DNA of 7,729 nucleotides from Candidatus Zixiibacteriota bacterium (GCA_030597645.1 JAUVRN010000076.1:1-7729), one strand, 5' to 3'. Shown: positions 1 to 6,449, numbered from the stretch's first letter. Translations and numbers: made by a program. The notes: generated from the letters alone by a model not told the origin.

Positions 1-576
1 ATCGACACCTGGGTCGCTCCGGCCTGGCACGTGTCCCTCTCACTGCACTTTGTTCCCGACACGACGGCGGTGAAGCCCGCGTGGGTGCAGAGCGTAATCT
101 TCGAGCCTTCCTATACTCATGAGGGAGCGGGTGACGCCGGAATAGAAGCGGGCGTCACGGTGCCGCAGGGGTTGGAGCGCGTGTATTTGCAGTACCTCGT
201 CAGCGGCCACTGCACGGACGGTCGTGGCGCCGATGAGTTCGAGCCCAAGGACCACGTGATTCGTGTGGACGACGCGGTGGTGTACCGCTACCGGCCGTGG
301 CGCGACGACTGCGGGAACTACCGCGCCATCAACCCTTACTGCAAGAAGTGGTCCGACGGCTACTGGTCGTCGGACTTCAGCCGGTCAGGATGGTGCCCGG
401 GAGATGTGGTCAAGCCGCTGGAGTTGGATCTGACCGATCATTTCGCGGCCGGGGAACACACGATTCGTTTCACGGTCGAAGACGTACGTCCGAAGAACGC
501 AGATGACCACTACGGGTATTGGAGGATCTCGGCGCGGTTGATCGGCTGGACGAACGTGCCGCCCGGCACACCCTAG
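1..576 (+). CDS. PNGase F-like protein, C-terminal part (5' end outside window)
   Basis: The frame is open to base 1 (it begins IDTWVAPAWH), so the GTG at 31 is not a credible start and this is the last 191 residues of a longer protein. It resembles the C-terminal domain of peptide-N4-(N-acetyl-beta-glucosaminyl)asparagine amidase F, which releases N-glycans from glycoproteins. Matching parts are RGADEF (residues 75-80), a stretch rich in Trp, Arg and Cys (100-120), SRSGWCPGD (127-135) and an LDLTDHF...GEHTIRF strand pair (142-157). By hand alignment to Elizabethkingia PNGase F, Glu79 falls on the catalytic Glu206. The two cysteines that flank that Glu in PNGase F (RGCAEWC) are not cysteines here, whereas Cys104 and Cys132 could form the second disulfide. 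The N-terminal domain, the other catalytic Asp and any signal peptide lie upstream and cannot be checked. The gene converges on the radical SAM gene. Family membership is fairly sure; activity on glycans is inferred. Confidence 0.8.
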   Translation: MDTWVAPAWHVSLSLHFVPDTTAVKPAWVQSVIFEPSYTHEGAGDAGIEAGVTVPQGLERVYLQYLVSGHCTDGRGADEFEPKDHVIRVDDAVVYRYRPWRDDCGNYRAINPYCKKWSDGYWSSDFSRSGWCPGDVVKPLELDLTDHFAAGEHTIRFTVEDVRPKNADDHYGYWRISARLIGWTNVPPGTP

Positions 577-588
577 CACCCTGCTAGG
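572..588. repeat. Perfect inverted repeat holding both convergent stop codons
   Basis: CCTAGCA (572-578) and TGCTAGG (582-588) are exact reverse complements separated by CCC. The + strand stop TAG (574-576) of the PNGase F-like gene lies in the left arm. The minus-strand stop of the radical SAM gene (584-586) lies in the right arm. It could fold into a 7-bp hairpin in either transcript and help separate the two convergent genes. Neither side is followed by a U-rich tract, so it is not a standard intrinsic terminator. Confidence 0.5.
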
Positions 589-1867
589 TCAGCGGCAGCT
601 CGGGCGCAGGTTCGCTCTTGCGCTCGACCGTCTTTTCTTCTTCGGGGTGCTCCTGCTCGCGCGGTACGGTGTGCATGAAGCGCCCGTACTTGATCTTCTC
701 TTCCAACCGGCATGACCAGACCAGTTCACCCTCGTGGACGGTGATGTCCGGGCAGCTGTCGCACATGTTGTGCATACCGTCGTCCAGGATGTCCACGGGC
801 TGGATGATCATGATCGACTGGAAGTGCAGTCGCTTGAACAGGTTCAGAGGATTGCGCAGCACCGCGCCAAGCCAGCGATTGCGAATCGCTTTGGTCTTGC
901 GATCGTAGATCGACGCCCAGAGCATACCGCGGCCCCGGCGATGCACCTTGGGATCGGTGTAGGCAAGGTAGCGGTCATGCTTGAGGTGGTAGAACATCTG
1001 CGCCACCTCCATGAATTTGGGCCCGACGTAGCCGTAGATCTGCTTGGCCGTGCCGATGCGGCCCGAGAGCAGCCACTTGAACGAGTCCGGCTTGTGCGTG
1101 CCGTTGAGGTACGCCGCACTGTCAAAGTCGGGCCAGCGCTGCTGGATCTTTTCGTAAAGGTCGTTGGACGTGGTCTCCACCGGACGCTCTGACGACTTGA
1201 TGTAGGGTAGTCCTTCGAGGTCGACTTTTTCGCCACCGGCGTAGTACTGAAAGCGACCGTCCATGGCGGCTGACCGGAACGCGATAAACACCATTACGTG
1301 AACGATATCGATATGCTCCTGAGCCCAGGCCACCAGATCGGGTACGGTGTCCAGGGTGTGGGGATAGACCGTCGAGTTGAAGGAGCAGGTGAGGCCGCCC
1401 TCGCGGGCCAGCATCTCCGCAAACTTCAGGCGTACTTCACAGAGTTCGAGCTCACTTTTGCCCTTCCAGTTGGGACGGTGCTGTCCGCTGTCCACGTGGA
1501 AGGTGAATCCCTTGGCGCCCGCTTTCTTGAGGTCGTGAAGCATCTCCGGGGTGAGCGCGACACCATTGGTGTTGATGATCGGCTTGAGGCCGCGCTTGGC
1601 GACCATGCTCGTGACTTCCACGCAGTCCGGGTGGGTCAGTGGATCGCCGCCCGCAATCGAGACACCGTCGGTTTTGCGGAATCGCTCGAAGACGTCCAGC
1701 TCTGCGGAAATCGCCTCCAGCGTCTTGTGGCCACGCGGATCATTAATGCGATAACAGCCGTCACAGTAGATGTTGCACTTCCATGTGGGTTCGAGCCACG
1801 AAATCGCGTTGTCCGTCAGGCTCCAGGGAAGGCGGTAGTAATTCCCCGGTTCTAGAGTCACAGCCAT
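584..1867 (-). CDS. Radical SAM protein with C-terminal cysteine motif
   Basis: This is a 427-residue protein without a signal peptide, so cytoplasmic. The CX3CX2C motif (Cys31, Cys35, Cys38 in CNIYCDGC) binds the [4Fe-4S] cluster that cleaves S-adenosylmethionine to a 5'-deoxyadenosyl radical. AGGDP (72-76) is the usual GGxP-type SAM-binding motif, and NTNG (99-102) fits the next strand of the partial TIM barrel. Near the C-terminus Cys369, Cys372 and Cys386 (CDSC...SC) could bind an auxiliary cluster, as in SPASM-like proteins, though they do not match a full SPASM pattern. The last 25 residues are Glu/Pro-rich and probably disordered. The ATG at 1867 follows an AAGGGGG ribosome site at 4-5 bases and a strong promoter. 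It lies downstream of two lipoprotein genes on the same strand. I do not recognise the subfamily or substrate; PqqE/MoaA-like peptide or cofactor modification is possible but unproven. Confidence 0.88.
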   Translation of the reverse strand: MAVTLEPGNYYRLPWSLTDNAISWLEPTWKCNIYCDGCYRINDPRGHKTLEAISAELDVFERFRKTDGVSIAGGDPLTHPDCVEVTSMVAKRGLKPIINTNGVALTPEMLHDLKKAGAKGFTFHVDSGQHRPNWKGKSELELCEVRLKFAEMLAREGGLTCSFNSTVYPHTLDTVPDLVAWAQEHIDIVHVMVFIAFRSAAMDGRFQYYAGGEKVDLEGLPYIKSSERPVETTSNDLYEKIQQRWPDFDSAAYLNGTHKPDSFKWLLSGRIGTAKQIYGYVGPKFMEVAQMFYHLKHDRYLAYTDPKVHRRGRGMLWASIYDRKTKAIRNRWLGAVLRNPLNLFKRLHFQSIMIIQPVDILDDGMHNMCDSCPDITVHEGELVWSCRLEEKIKYGRFMHTVPREQEHPEEEKTVERKSEPAPELPLT

Positions 1868-1911
1868 GTGTCCCCCTTGATGGTTGCCACTATTGGTTGA
1901 TCCAGAAGTAG

Positions 1912-1940
1912 ACTATATCCGCAGCGCCCACATTTGTCAA
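1912..1940 (-). promoter_or_regulatory. Sigma70-type promoter of the radical SAM gene
   Basis: On the minus strand there is a perfect -35 TTGACA (1940-1935), a 17-base spacer and -10 TATAGT (1917-1912), five of six matches to consensus. The expected start is near 1905, giving a leader of roughly 38 bases that contains the ribosome site before the ATG at 1867. It sits in the gap after the stop of the propeller gene (1959). The radical SAM gene can therefore be expressed independently of the lipoprotein pair. The hexamers and spacing are seen directly; activity is inferred. Confidence 0.75.
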
Positions 1941-1958
1941 GAGGGCAGGGGCGGGCCA

Positions 1959-3053
1959 TCAGGGTGCGGGCTGCCAGATCAGACCGAAGCTGTTGCGGCC
2001 GACGTCGATGGAATCGGTCTTCACATACGAATGGCCGTCGATGACGTAGACCCTGCCGGGCTGCATGGTCTTGTTGATGCAGGCGACATACACTCGGGAC
2101 CCATCGTCGGACATCGTAATGCCGAAAGGACTCGGTGTCTCCAGCGGGATGTCGGCGAGAATCGTCTTGGTAGAAACTCGAAAGACCACCACCGAGTTGC
2201 CCTGACGGGTGCTGACAAACACGACGTCATCGTCGGGTGACACGGCCATGAGCGTGGGGCCGGCAATCAGTGTGCCGGCGGTGTTCACAGGAATCGCGAT
2301 CGAGTCGACGATCGTCCGTGTGGCGATGTCGAGCCAACGCACCTGCAGCGCATCCATGCACGCGATGAAGGCCAGCGAGTCCTTGTGGTCGATGGCCACG
2401 CCGAAGGGCCCGTAGATCTGCTGTCCGGGAAGGGACGGCTGCGCCCCAACCGCGACGAACGTCAGTGAGTCGACGTCCGTGTATATGAGGGTCAGGTCGT
2501 CGGTGTTGCGATTGCACGCGATCATAACCTTACCGTCCGAGGTGATCTTGATGTCGTGCGTGATAGCGCCCGCCTGCAGCTGCTTGATCCACTGCATGGT
2601 GACGAGGTTGTACTTGTGGATCTCCGTTCGCGTCGACGGCGAGGAAAAGTTGCAGATGTAGCCGAACTGGTTGTCGGCCGTGATGGCGATGGCCGACGGC
2701 TGTACGGCCGGCCGCATGCCGATGGAGGTGTCAAACGCGTTGCCTGTCGTGGTGTACCGGGCCATGTGACCGCTGGTCTCCAGCGTCGTGATGTAAAACT
2801 TCTGTCCGTCGGGCGCGAATTCGATGTAATGGGGCTTGGCCACGACTGAGTGCAGCGAATCTATGCGCGTGAGCGTGCGCGTGTCGTACACGTAAATCGT
2901 AGTGTCCGTCTGATTGAGCACATAGAGACGCCCGTCCGGACCGCCGGGCACGGGGTTCACCAGTTCGTCGTCGCCACAACCGACGGTCAACCATCCGATC
3001 GCTAGGAAAAGGCATGCGATCGCCGCCCATCCACGTCTGTCCCGGAATTGCAT
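1959..3053 (-). CDS. YVTN/beta-propeller repeat lipoprotein
   Basis: This is a 364-residue protein with a lipoprotein signal: basic start MQFRDRRG, a hydrophobic stretch (9-24), then LTVGC with the predicted lipidated Cys26, followed by Gly-Asp-Asp. The rest is a run of about seven repeats of the YVTN/cytochrome cd1-like propeller type, beginning near residues 41, 75, 118, 164, 215, 265 and 308. Examples are RLYVLNQTDTTIYVYDTRTL, HYIEFAPDGQKFYIT, AVSPDDDVVFVSTRQGNSVV and GITMSDDGSRVYVAC. Such propellers bind partners or ligands and are often exported; no enzymatic residues are evident. The ATG at 3053 has a GGGAG ribosome site about 8 bases upstream. It starts 76 bases after the cytochrome stop, with no convincing promoter between, so co-transcription with the cytochrome is likely. 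A role as partner or scaffold for that cytochrome is inferred from position only. Confidence 0.87.
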   Translation of the reverse strand: MQFRDRRGWAAIACLFLAIGWLTVGCGDDELVNPVPGGPDGRLYVLNQTDTTIYVYDTRTLTRIDSLHSVVAKPHYIEFAPDGQKFYITTLETSGHMARYTTTGNAFDTSIGMRPAVQPSAIAITADNQFGYICNFSSPSTRTEIHKYNLVTMQWIKQLQAGAITHDIKITSDGKVMIACNRNTDDLTLIYTDVDSLTFVAVGAQPSLPGQQIYGPFGVAIDHKDSLAFIACMDALQVRWLDIATRTIVDSIAIPVNTAGTLIAGPTLMAVSPDDDVVFVSTRQGNSVVVFRVSTKTILADIPLETPSPFGITMSDDGSRVYVACINKTMQPGRVYVIDGHSYVKTDSIDVGRNSFGLIWQPAP

Positions 3054-3129
3054 CTATCTGCTCCCTGATCTGTATTCTCTGTTAGTGCCTTTGTCCATCC
3101 ATGGCCATCGCGGTTGCTCCCCGTGTTCG

Positions 3130-4470
3130 CTAGAGGATGGCGACCGTGCGACTGTCTTCCCACATATCGATGATGGGGATCGGCAACAACGCATCCTGGC
3201 CGAGTCCCCGGATCACGTAGTGCGGGAATGACCGAAAACGCAGCTTCAACTCTACGCGCAACGGTCCGGTGGCGCCCGGCGGGATCGGGATGCGGTAATC
3301 GACCGGTCGGGTTTCACCGGCGACGATGCTCGGATTGTCCAGGTAGCGGGCCTCCCACGTGAGGCCCGTTTTCACGCTGTCCGCCCTGAACATGGTCCCC
3401 TGCGCGTTGAACAGGTCCTCATCCCGCTCGGCGAAGGCGCTGTTCTCGTCTTTGAGATCTCCATTGGCATCGAGATCACCCGTGGTGTAGATCAGGTTGG
3501 TGCCGTCCATGATCTCGATCGCGATCCACATCTGGCGGATGAAGGGGACACCCGAAGGCACATTGTGCCCGGTCAGGTCGTTGATGAGCCGCACCTGCAG
3601 GTCGATCGTGTCACCCGCCGCGACAGTAAGGGGGACGTCCGCTTCGACGGTCAGTGCGGAACGAAGCATGTCCGTGACCAACTGATGCTGCCTGGCCTGG
3701 TTTGGAAATGGAATCAGCGCCAGGTCCGCACCCACCATGCTGTGGTCGTGCAGTGTGCGCACGGGACCACCGGGTGTGGCCGAACCCTGGTAGGCCGGCA
3801 TGTGACAGTCGTTGCAGGTCTTGCCCGTGACGGCGAAGCCCCCGGCCCGCCACTCGCGGAACACAGCCTCGAGCTGCAGACCGTCGCCGGTAACCAGATC
3901 GTGACAGCTTCCGCAGTACTCGGACGAGGAGTACAGCGAGTTGAATTCGGATTCGTGTGCTACGTTCGGCACCGGGTCAGGGATCGTTCCAAACTTCGTC
4001 GCGCCCGGCGAGAAGATCAAATCCGCGTTGGAAAGGCTGCGGATGCCCGACACCACATGGCAAACGTCGCAGCCCACGCCTTCCTGTACCTGGGGCGGCA
4101 GGGCATCGAAATCGTACGGACCCCAGGGCAGGGCACCCGTTTCTCGCGCTACGATCGAGTGGCATTGGATACATGCGCCGTCCAGCGCGTTGATGTAGGC
4201 ACTCTGACCGATCTCGCGGAGGGCCGCAAAGGTGGGATCCTTGAGCGCATAGGCGTGCATGGAGCCGGACCACTGCTCAAATTGATCAGGGTGGCAACTC
4301 TGGCAGGATGTGGCCGTCTCGAAGTCATCGACCGTGAGCGCCGTATCCTGGGCGATCGGTGGGCTGTCGGTGATGGAGTCATTACCACAACCGGACAGAC
4401 CCAGTCCAAGCAGGATCAACAACGGGGATAGTCTAAACATGGCCGCGAGCAGCCCTCGCACCAAGCGCAT
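3130..4470 (-). CDS. Pentaheme c-type cytochrome lipoprotein (cytochrome c554-like)
   Basis: This is a 446-residue exported electron-transfer protein. The N-terminus has a hydrophobic stretch (15-25) and the lipobox LSGC with predicted lipidated Cys28, so it should be anchored facing the periplasm or cell exterior. Five CXXCH heme c sites are visible: CQSCH (56-60), CIQCH (100-104), CDVCH (134-138), CGSCH (186-190) and CNDCH (219-223). The opening SCQSCHPDQFEQWSGSMHA resembles the cytochrome c554/c-prime family. Extra histidines such as His72, His172, His241 and His243 could be distal ligands. Residues about 280-446 have no heme sites and form a beta-rich domain with GHNVPSG (301-307) and an Asp-rich DLDANGDLKDEN loop (332-343) that might bind calcium. 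The ATG at 4470 has GGAGG nine bases upstream. It is the first gene of the minus-strand set. Electron donor and acceptor are unknown; there is no evidence for hydroxylamine or nitrite chemistry. Confidence 0.9.
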   Translation of the reverse strand: MRLVRGLLAAMFRLSPLLILLGLGLSGCGNDSITDSPPIAQDTALTVDDFETATSCQSCHPDQFEQWSGSMHAYALKDPTFAALREIGQSAYINALDGACIQCHSIVARETGALPWGPYDFDALPPQVQEGVGCDVCHVVSGIRSLSNADLIFSPGATKFGTIPDPVPNVAHESEFNSLYSSSEYCGSCHDLVTGDGLQLEAVFREWRAGGFAVTGKTCNDCHMPAYQGSATPGGPVRTLHDHSMVGADLALIPFPNQARQHQLVTDMLRSALTVEADVPLTVAAGDTIDLQVRLINDLTGHNVPSGVPFIRQMWIAIEIMDGTNLIYTTGDLDANGDLKDENSAFAERDEDLFNAQGTMFRADSVKTGLTWEARYLDNPSIVAGETRPVDYRIPIPPGATGPLRVELKLRFRSFPHYVIRGLGQDALLPIPIIDMWEDSRTVAIL

Positions 4471-4489
4471 CTACCTAGCCCTCCATTTG

Positions 4490-4507
4490 GGCTCCGCGGG
4501 AGGAGCC
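4490..4507 (-). repeat. Hairpin in the cytochrome gene leader
   Basis: GGCTCC (4490-4495) and GGAGCC (4502-4507) are exact reverse complements with a 6-base loop. On the minus strand this lies in the predicted 5' leader of the cytochrome mRNA, just upstream of its GGAGG ribosome site. It may affect mRNA stability or translation. No known riboswitch was recognised. Confidence 0.35.
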
Positions 4508-4536
4508 GCCCCATGTTGCGTAAGCGCTTGTGACCC

Positions 4537-4565
4537 AAGTTAGCGCCATTCACCTGAAACGTCAA
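4537..4565 (-). promoter_or_regulatory. Candidate promoter of the cytochrome/propeller genes
   Basis: On the minus strand, TTGACG (4565-4560) matches the -35 consensus at five of six bases and is followed by a 17-base spacer and TAACTT (4542-4537), which matches only three of six at -10. The expected start near 4530 would give a 60-base leader before the ATG at 4470. A strong -35 with a poor -10 is a common pattern for regulated promoters. This is a moderate-confidence call by eye. Confidence 0.42.
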
Positions 4566-4576
4566 CGATCAATCGT
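4565..4576. promoter_or_regulatory. Small inverted repeat abutting the cytochrome -35 box
   Basis: ACGAT (4565-4569) and ATCGT (4572-4576) are reverse complements with a 2-base gap. They lie immediately upstream of, and touch, the minus-strand -35 hexamer. The position would suit a regulator binding next to RNA polymerase. Twelve bases is short enough to arise by chance, and the site does not match an FNR or CRP box. Confidence 0.25.
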
Positions 4577-4701
4577 CCGGCGCACGGTACCCCTGTACTG
4601 AACATTACTTGAGCACTGTGACGATCAGGCGGTACTCCCGGAAGGCATGTTCCGCTACAGGCACCACCGTTCTGGCTATTGGGCACGGGACCGACAAATC
4701 C

Positions 4702-4730
4702 TGTACTCTGAAATTCCCGCCTGCTATATA
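4702..4730 (+). promoter_or_regulatory. Promoter of tRNA-Leu
   Basis: TGC directly before TATATA (4725-4730) forms an extended -10 element. Seventeen bases upstream, TGTACT (4702-4707) is a weak -35 with three of six matches. Transcription would begin near 4737, about ten bases before the mature tRNA 5' end, which is typical for a tRNA leader. The region 4571-4701 between this site and the divergent cytochrome promoter holds no gene I can support. Confidence 0.5.
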
Positions 4731-4746
4731 GTTGCATCCATACTCT

Positions 4747-4831
4747 GCGGAAGTGGCGGAACTGGTATACGCGCTGGATTTAGGATCCAGTGGGGCAACC
4801 CATGGGGGTTCGAGTCCCCCCTTTCGCACCA
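4747..4831 (+). tRNA. tRNA-Leu (anticodon UAG, CCA encoded)
   Basis: The full cloverleaf can be drawn by hand. The acceptor strands GCGGAAG (4747-4753) and CTTTCGC (4821-4827) pair over seven positions with one G-U. The anticodon stem CTGGA/TCCAG encloses the loop TTTAGGA, giving anticodon TAG at 4781-4783, which reads CUA and related leucine codons. A long variable arm TGGG-GCAA-CCCA (4791-4802) marks a class II tRNA, as expected for leucine. The T arm is GGGGG-TTCGAGT-CCCCC (4804-4820). The discriminator A (4828) and CCA (4829-4831) are encoded. Confidence 0.97.
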
Positions 4832-4838
4832 ATACATG

Positions 4839-4866
4839 AGGCCCCGGTCACGCCGGGGCCTTTCTG
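4839..4866 (+). terminator. Intrinsic terminator after tRNA-Leu
   Basis: AGGCCCCGG (4839-4847) and CCGGGGCCT (4853-4861) form a perfect 9-bp GC-rich stem with a 5-base loop, followed by a short T-rich run (TTTCT). It begins eight bases after the tRNA CCA end and should terminate the tRNA transcript. It lies just upstream of the CoA-transferase gene, so that gene needs its own promoter or readthrough. Confidence 0.82.
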
Positions 4867-4897
4867 CAGAATGTCCTGCCGGGCGCATTGTGGTAGG

Positions 4898-5767
4898 ATG
4901 AGACGGCCAGGCCTCACCCTACCCGACTGGCTGAAACGATATGTCGCCCCGAACATTGCCCGGCCGTTCGGAAGCCTCTATTTTGAATGGGTGGATGAAC
5001 TAGCCTCCCGCGAGATCACGGTCGGCACGCGCATGGTCGTGGCCGCTGCCCGGGAGATACATGACGGCGAAGTCGTCTTCGTTGGCATGCGCCTGCCGCT
5101 GCTCGCATTTGCGGTGGCCAAATCGACGCACGCGCCGGGCGCCGTCGGCCTCTACGAAAACGGCGTAATCCGCGAACTACCCGCCGAAGGCCTCATCTAT
5201 ACCATGGCCGACGGGCCCAACGTCAGCGAGGCCACATCCCTGAGCGATATGCTGAGCGTCATGGGTCCGCTGGCGGCCGGTCGCGTCGATCTCGGATTTC
5301 TCGGAGCCGCACAGGTGGACAAATTCGGCAATCTCAACAGTACGCACGTGAAGGCGGGCGATGATCGCGTGGTTCGCCTGCCCGGGTCCGGCGGTGCCTG
5401 CGACATCGCCTGCCTGGCCCATCGTGTAGTTGTTTTGATGAAGCACGAGCCGACCCGCCTGGTGGAGCGCGTCGATTACATTACCTCGCCGGGTTGGGGA
5501 GCGGGTACAGGTTGGCGGGATGCGCAGGGCCTCCCACGGGGCGGTCCCTCGGCACTGATTACCACTCGGGGTGTGATTCGTTTTGACGCACCCGATCGCG
5601 AGGGCAGGCTGGCAGCCTATCATCCCGGTGAAACGGTGGAGGGCATCGTGGCGCAGACGGGTCGGCGCATGCAGGTAGCCGATGGGTGCGGTCCCACGGC
5701 CGATCCCTCCGCGGAAGAACAGGCAGCCATCGACACGTACGATCCGGAGGGGTTCTGGACGGGATAG
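4898..5767 (+). CDS. CoA-transferase beta subunit (glutaconate CoA-transferase B type)
   Basis: With the ATG at 4898 this is a 289-residue cytoplasmic family I CoA-transferase small subunit. Such enzymes swap CoA between an acyl-CoA and a free acid through a glutamyl-CoA intermediate. LYENG (85-89) aligns with VESG of Acidaminococcus GctB, placing Glu87 on the catalytic glutamate. Other family motifs are DGEVVFVGMRLP (56-67), LGAAQVDKFGNLNST (135-149), GSGGA (163-167) and DYITSPGW (193-200). It is slightly longer than GctB (about 266 residues). The start is uncertain. The ATG at 4898 has a GGTAGG directly against it, too close for a normal ribosome site. The ATG at 4871 has no site. The GTG at 4991 would give a 258-residue protein that lines up best with the GctB N-terminus. 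It stops 28 bases before the flavin-reductase start. The substrate is unknown; the family is clear. Confidence 0.88.
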   Translation: MRRPGLTLPDWLKRYVAPNIARPFGSLYFEWVDELASREITVGTRMVVAAAREIHDGEVVFVGMRLPLLAFAVAKSTHAPGAVGLYENGVIRELPAEGLIYTMADGPNVSEATSLSDMLSVMGPLAAGRVDLGFLGAAQVDKFGNLNSTHVKAGDDRVVRLPGSGGACDIACLAHRVVVLMKHEPTRLVERVDYITSPGWGAGTGWRDAQGLPRGGPSALITTRGVIRFDAPDREGRLAAYHPGETVEGIVAQTGRRMQVADGCGPTADPSAEEQAAIDTYDPEGFWTG

Positions 5768-5795
5768 AATCACCCAGAGCGAACAGGAATCTGCG

Positions 5796-6431
5796 ATGAC
5801 CGATACAACGACACATACAAAGTACGTGAGCGTCGACCCGGAGACCCTGGACAAAGCGACGGCGTACTCCCTCACCACGAGCCTGCTGGTACCGCGGCCT
5901 GTCGCCTGGGTCGCGACCATCGGCCCGGACGGCGTGCCCAATTGCGCGCCCTTCTCGTTCTTCATGGGGGTGTCGTCGCAGCCGCCCGTGGTGGCATTTT
6001 CGGTGGGGCAGAGGCGTACGGGTCCCAAGGATACCGTGCGCACTATCGAGGGCCATCCCGAGTTTACGGTGAACCTCTGCAACGAGGAGTTGGCTGAGCA
6101 CATGGTTCAGACCGCCGCCGACTATCCCTATGGCCAGAGCGAGTTCGAGAAGACCGGTCTGAAGCCGCTAGCATCGGAGATCGTCAAGGCGCCACGAATC
6201 GGCGGCGCGCCCGTGCAGATGGAGTGTACCCTGTACCATCTGCATCACCTGGAAGGCACAGGCGCCACGGTGATCTTCGGCCGCGTGGTGCGTTACCACC
6301 TGGATGAAACGGTGGTACATCCCGAATCGGGTCTGGTGGATATCCGGAAACTCCGCCCCGTGGGTCGTCTGGGTGGCAACGAGTTTTGCCGCGTGCGCGA
6401 TGTGTTCGAGATCGCGAAACCCAGGGTATGA
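5796..6431 (+). CDS. Flavin reductase-like FMN-binding protein
   Basis: This 211-residue soluble protein belongs to the flavin reductase-like domain family (DIM6/NTAB type, split-barrel FMN-binding fold). Visible hallmarks are LVPRPVAWVATIGPDGVPNC followed by APFSFF (31-56), PPVVAFSVG (63-71), KDTVRTIEGHPEFTVNL (78-94) and RLGGNEF (191-197). Members bind FMN and either reduce free flavin with NAD(P)H for a partner oxygenase or act as flavoenzymes themselves. The frame is open upstream to 5682 over the end of the CoA-transferase gene. The ATG at 5796 is preferred because AGGAA lies six bases before it and the domain begins soon after. It sits between the two CoA-transferase subunit genes with gaps of 28 and 18 bases, so it is almost certainly in the same operon. 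No oxygenase partner is present in the window. Confidence 0.88.
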   Translation: MTDTTTHTKYVSVDPETLDKATAYSLTTSLLVPRPVAWVATIGPDGVPNCAPFSFFMGVSSQPPVVAFSVGQRRTGPKDTVRTIEGHPEFTVNLCNEELAEHMVQTAADYPYGQSEFEKTGLKPLASEIVKAPRIGGAPVQMECTLYHLHHLEGTGATVIFGRVVRYHLDETVVHPESGLVDIRKLRPVGRLGGNEFCRVRDVFEIAKPRV

Positions 6432-6449
6432 GTCTCCTGGACTACCTTC

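Noticed and set aside
31..33. GTG at 31 as the start of the PNGase F-like gene
   Set aside because: The frame continues to base 1 with residues that fit the family, and no ribosome site precedes the GTG; the gene is cut by the window edge.
3060..3105. Possible promoter for the propeller gene (TGGACA, 17 bases, TACAGA on the minus strand)
   Set aside because: The implied transcript start would fall on the ribosome site itself and the -10 matches only three of six. Co-transcription with the cytochrome gene is simpler.
3565..4431. 288-codon open frame on the plus strand
   Set aside because: It lies opposite the cytochrome gene, which has five heme motifs and a lipobox. The translation is Arg/Gly-rich with no domain.
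4540..4737. Small minus-strand frame of 65 codons between the cytochrome gene and the tRNA
   Set aside because: It has no ribosome site or recognisable domain and overlaps the tRNA promoter and the cytochrome promoter; treated as non-coding.
4747..4866. tRNA-Leu as an integration site for a mobile element
   Set aside because: No integrase gene, no second copy of the tRNA 3' end and no phage or plasmid gene is seen in the window.
4790..4897. Extension of the CoA-transferase frame upstream to an ATG in the tRNA
   Set aside because: This stretch would translate the 3' half of tRNA-Leu and the terminator hairpin. The tRNA fold is complete, so the open frame is chance.
5177..6103. 308-codon open frame on the minus strand
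   Set aside because: It lies opposite the CoA-transferase beta and flavin-reductase genes, both with clear family motifs. Its translation shows no recognisable domain; long antisense frames are common in GC-rich DNA.
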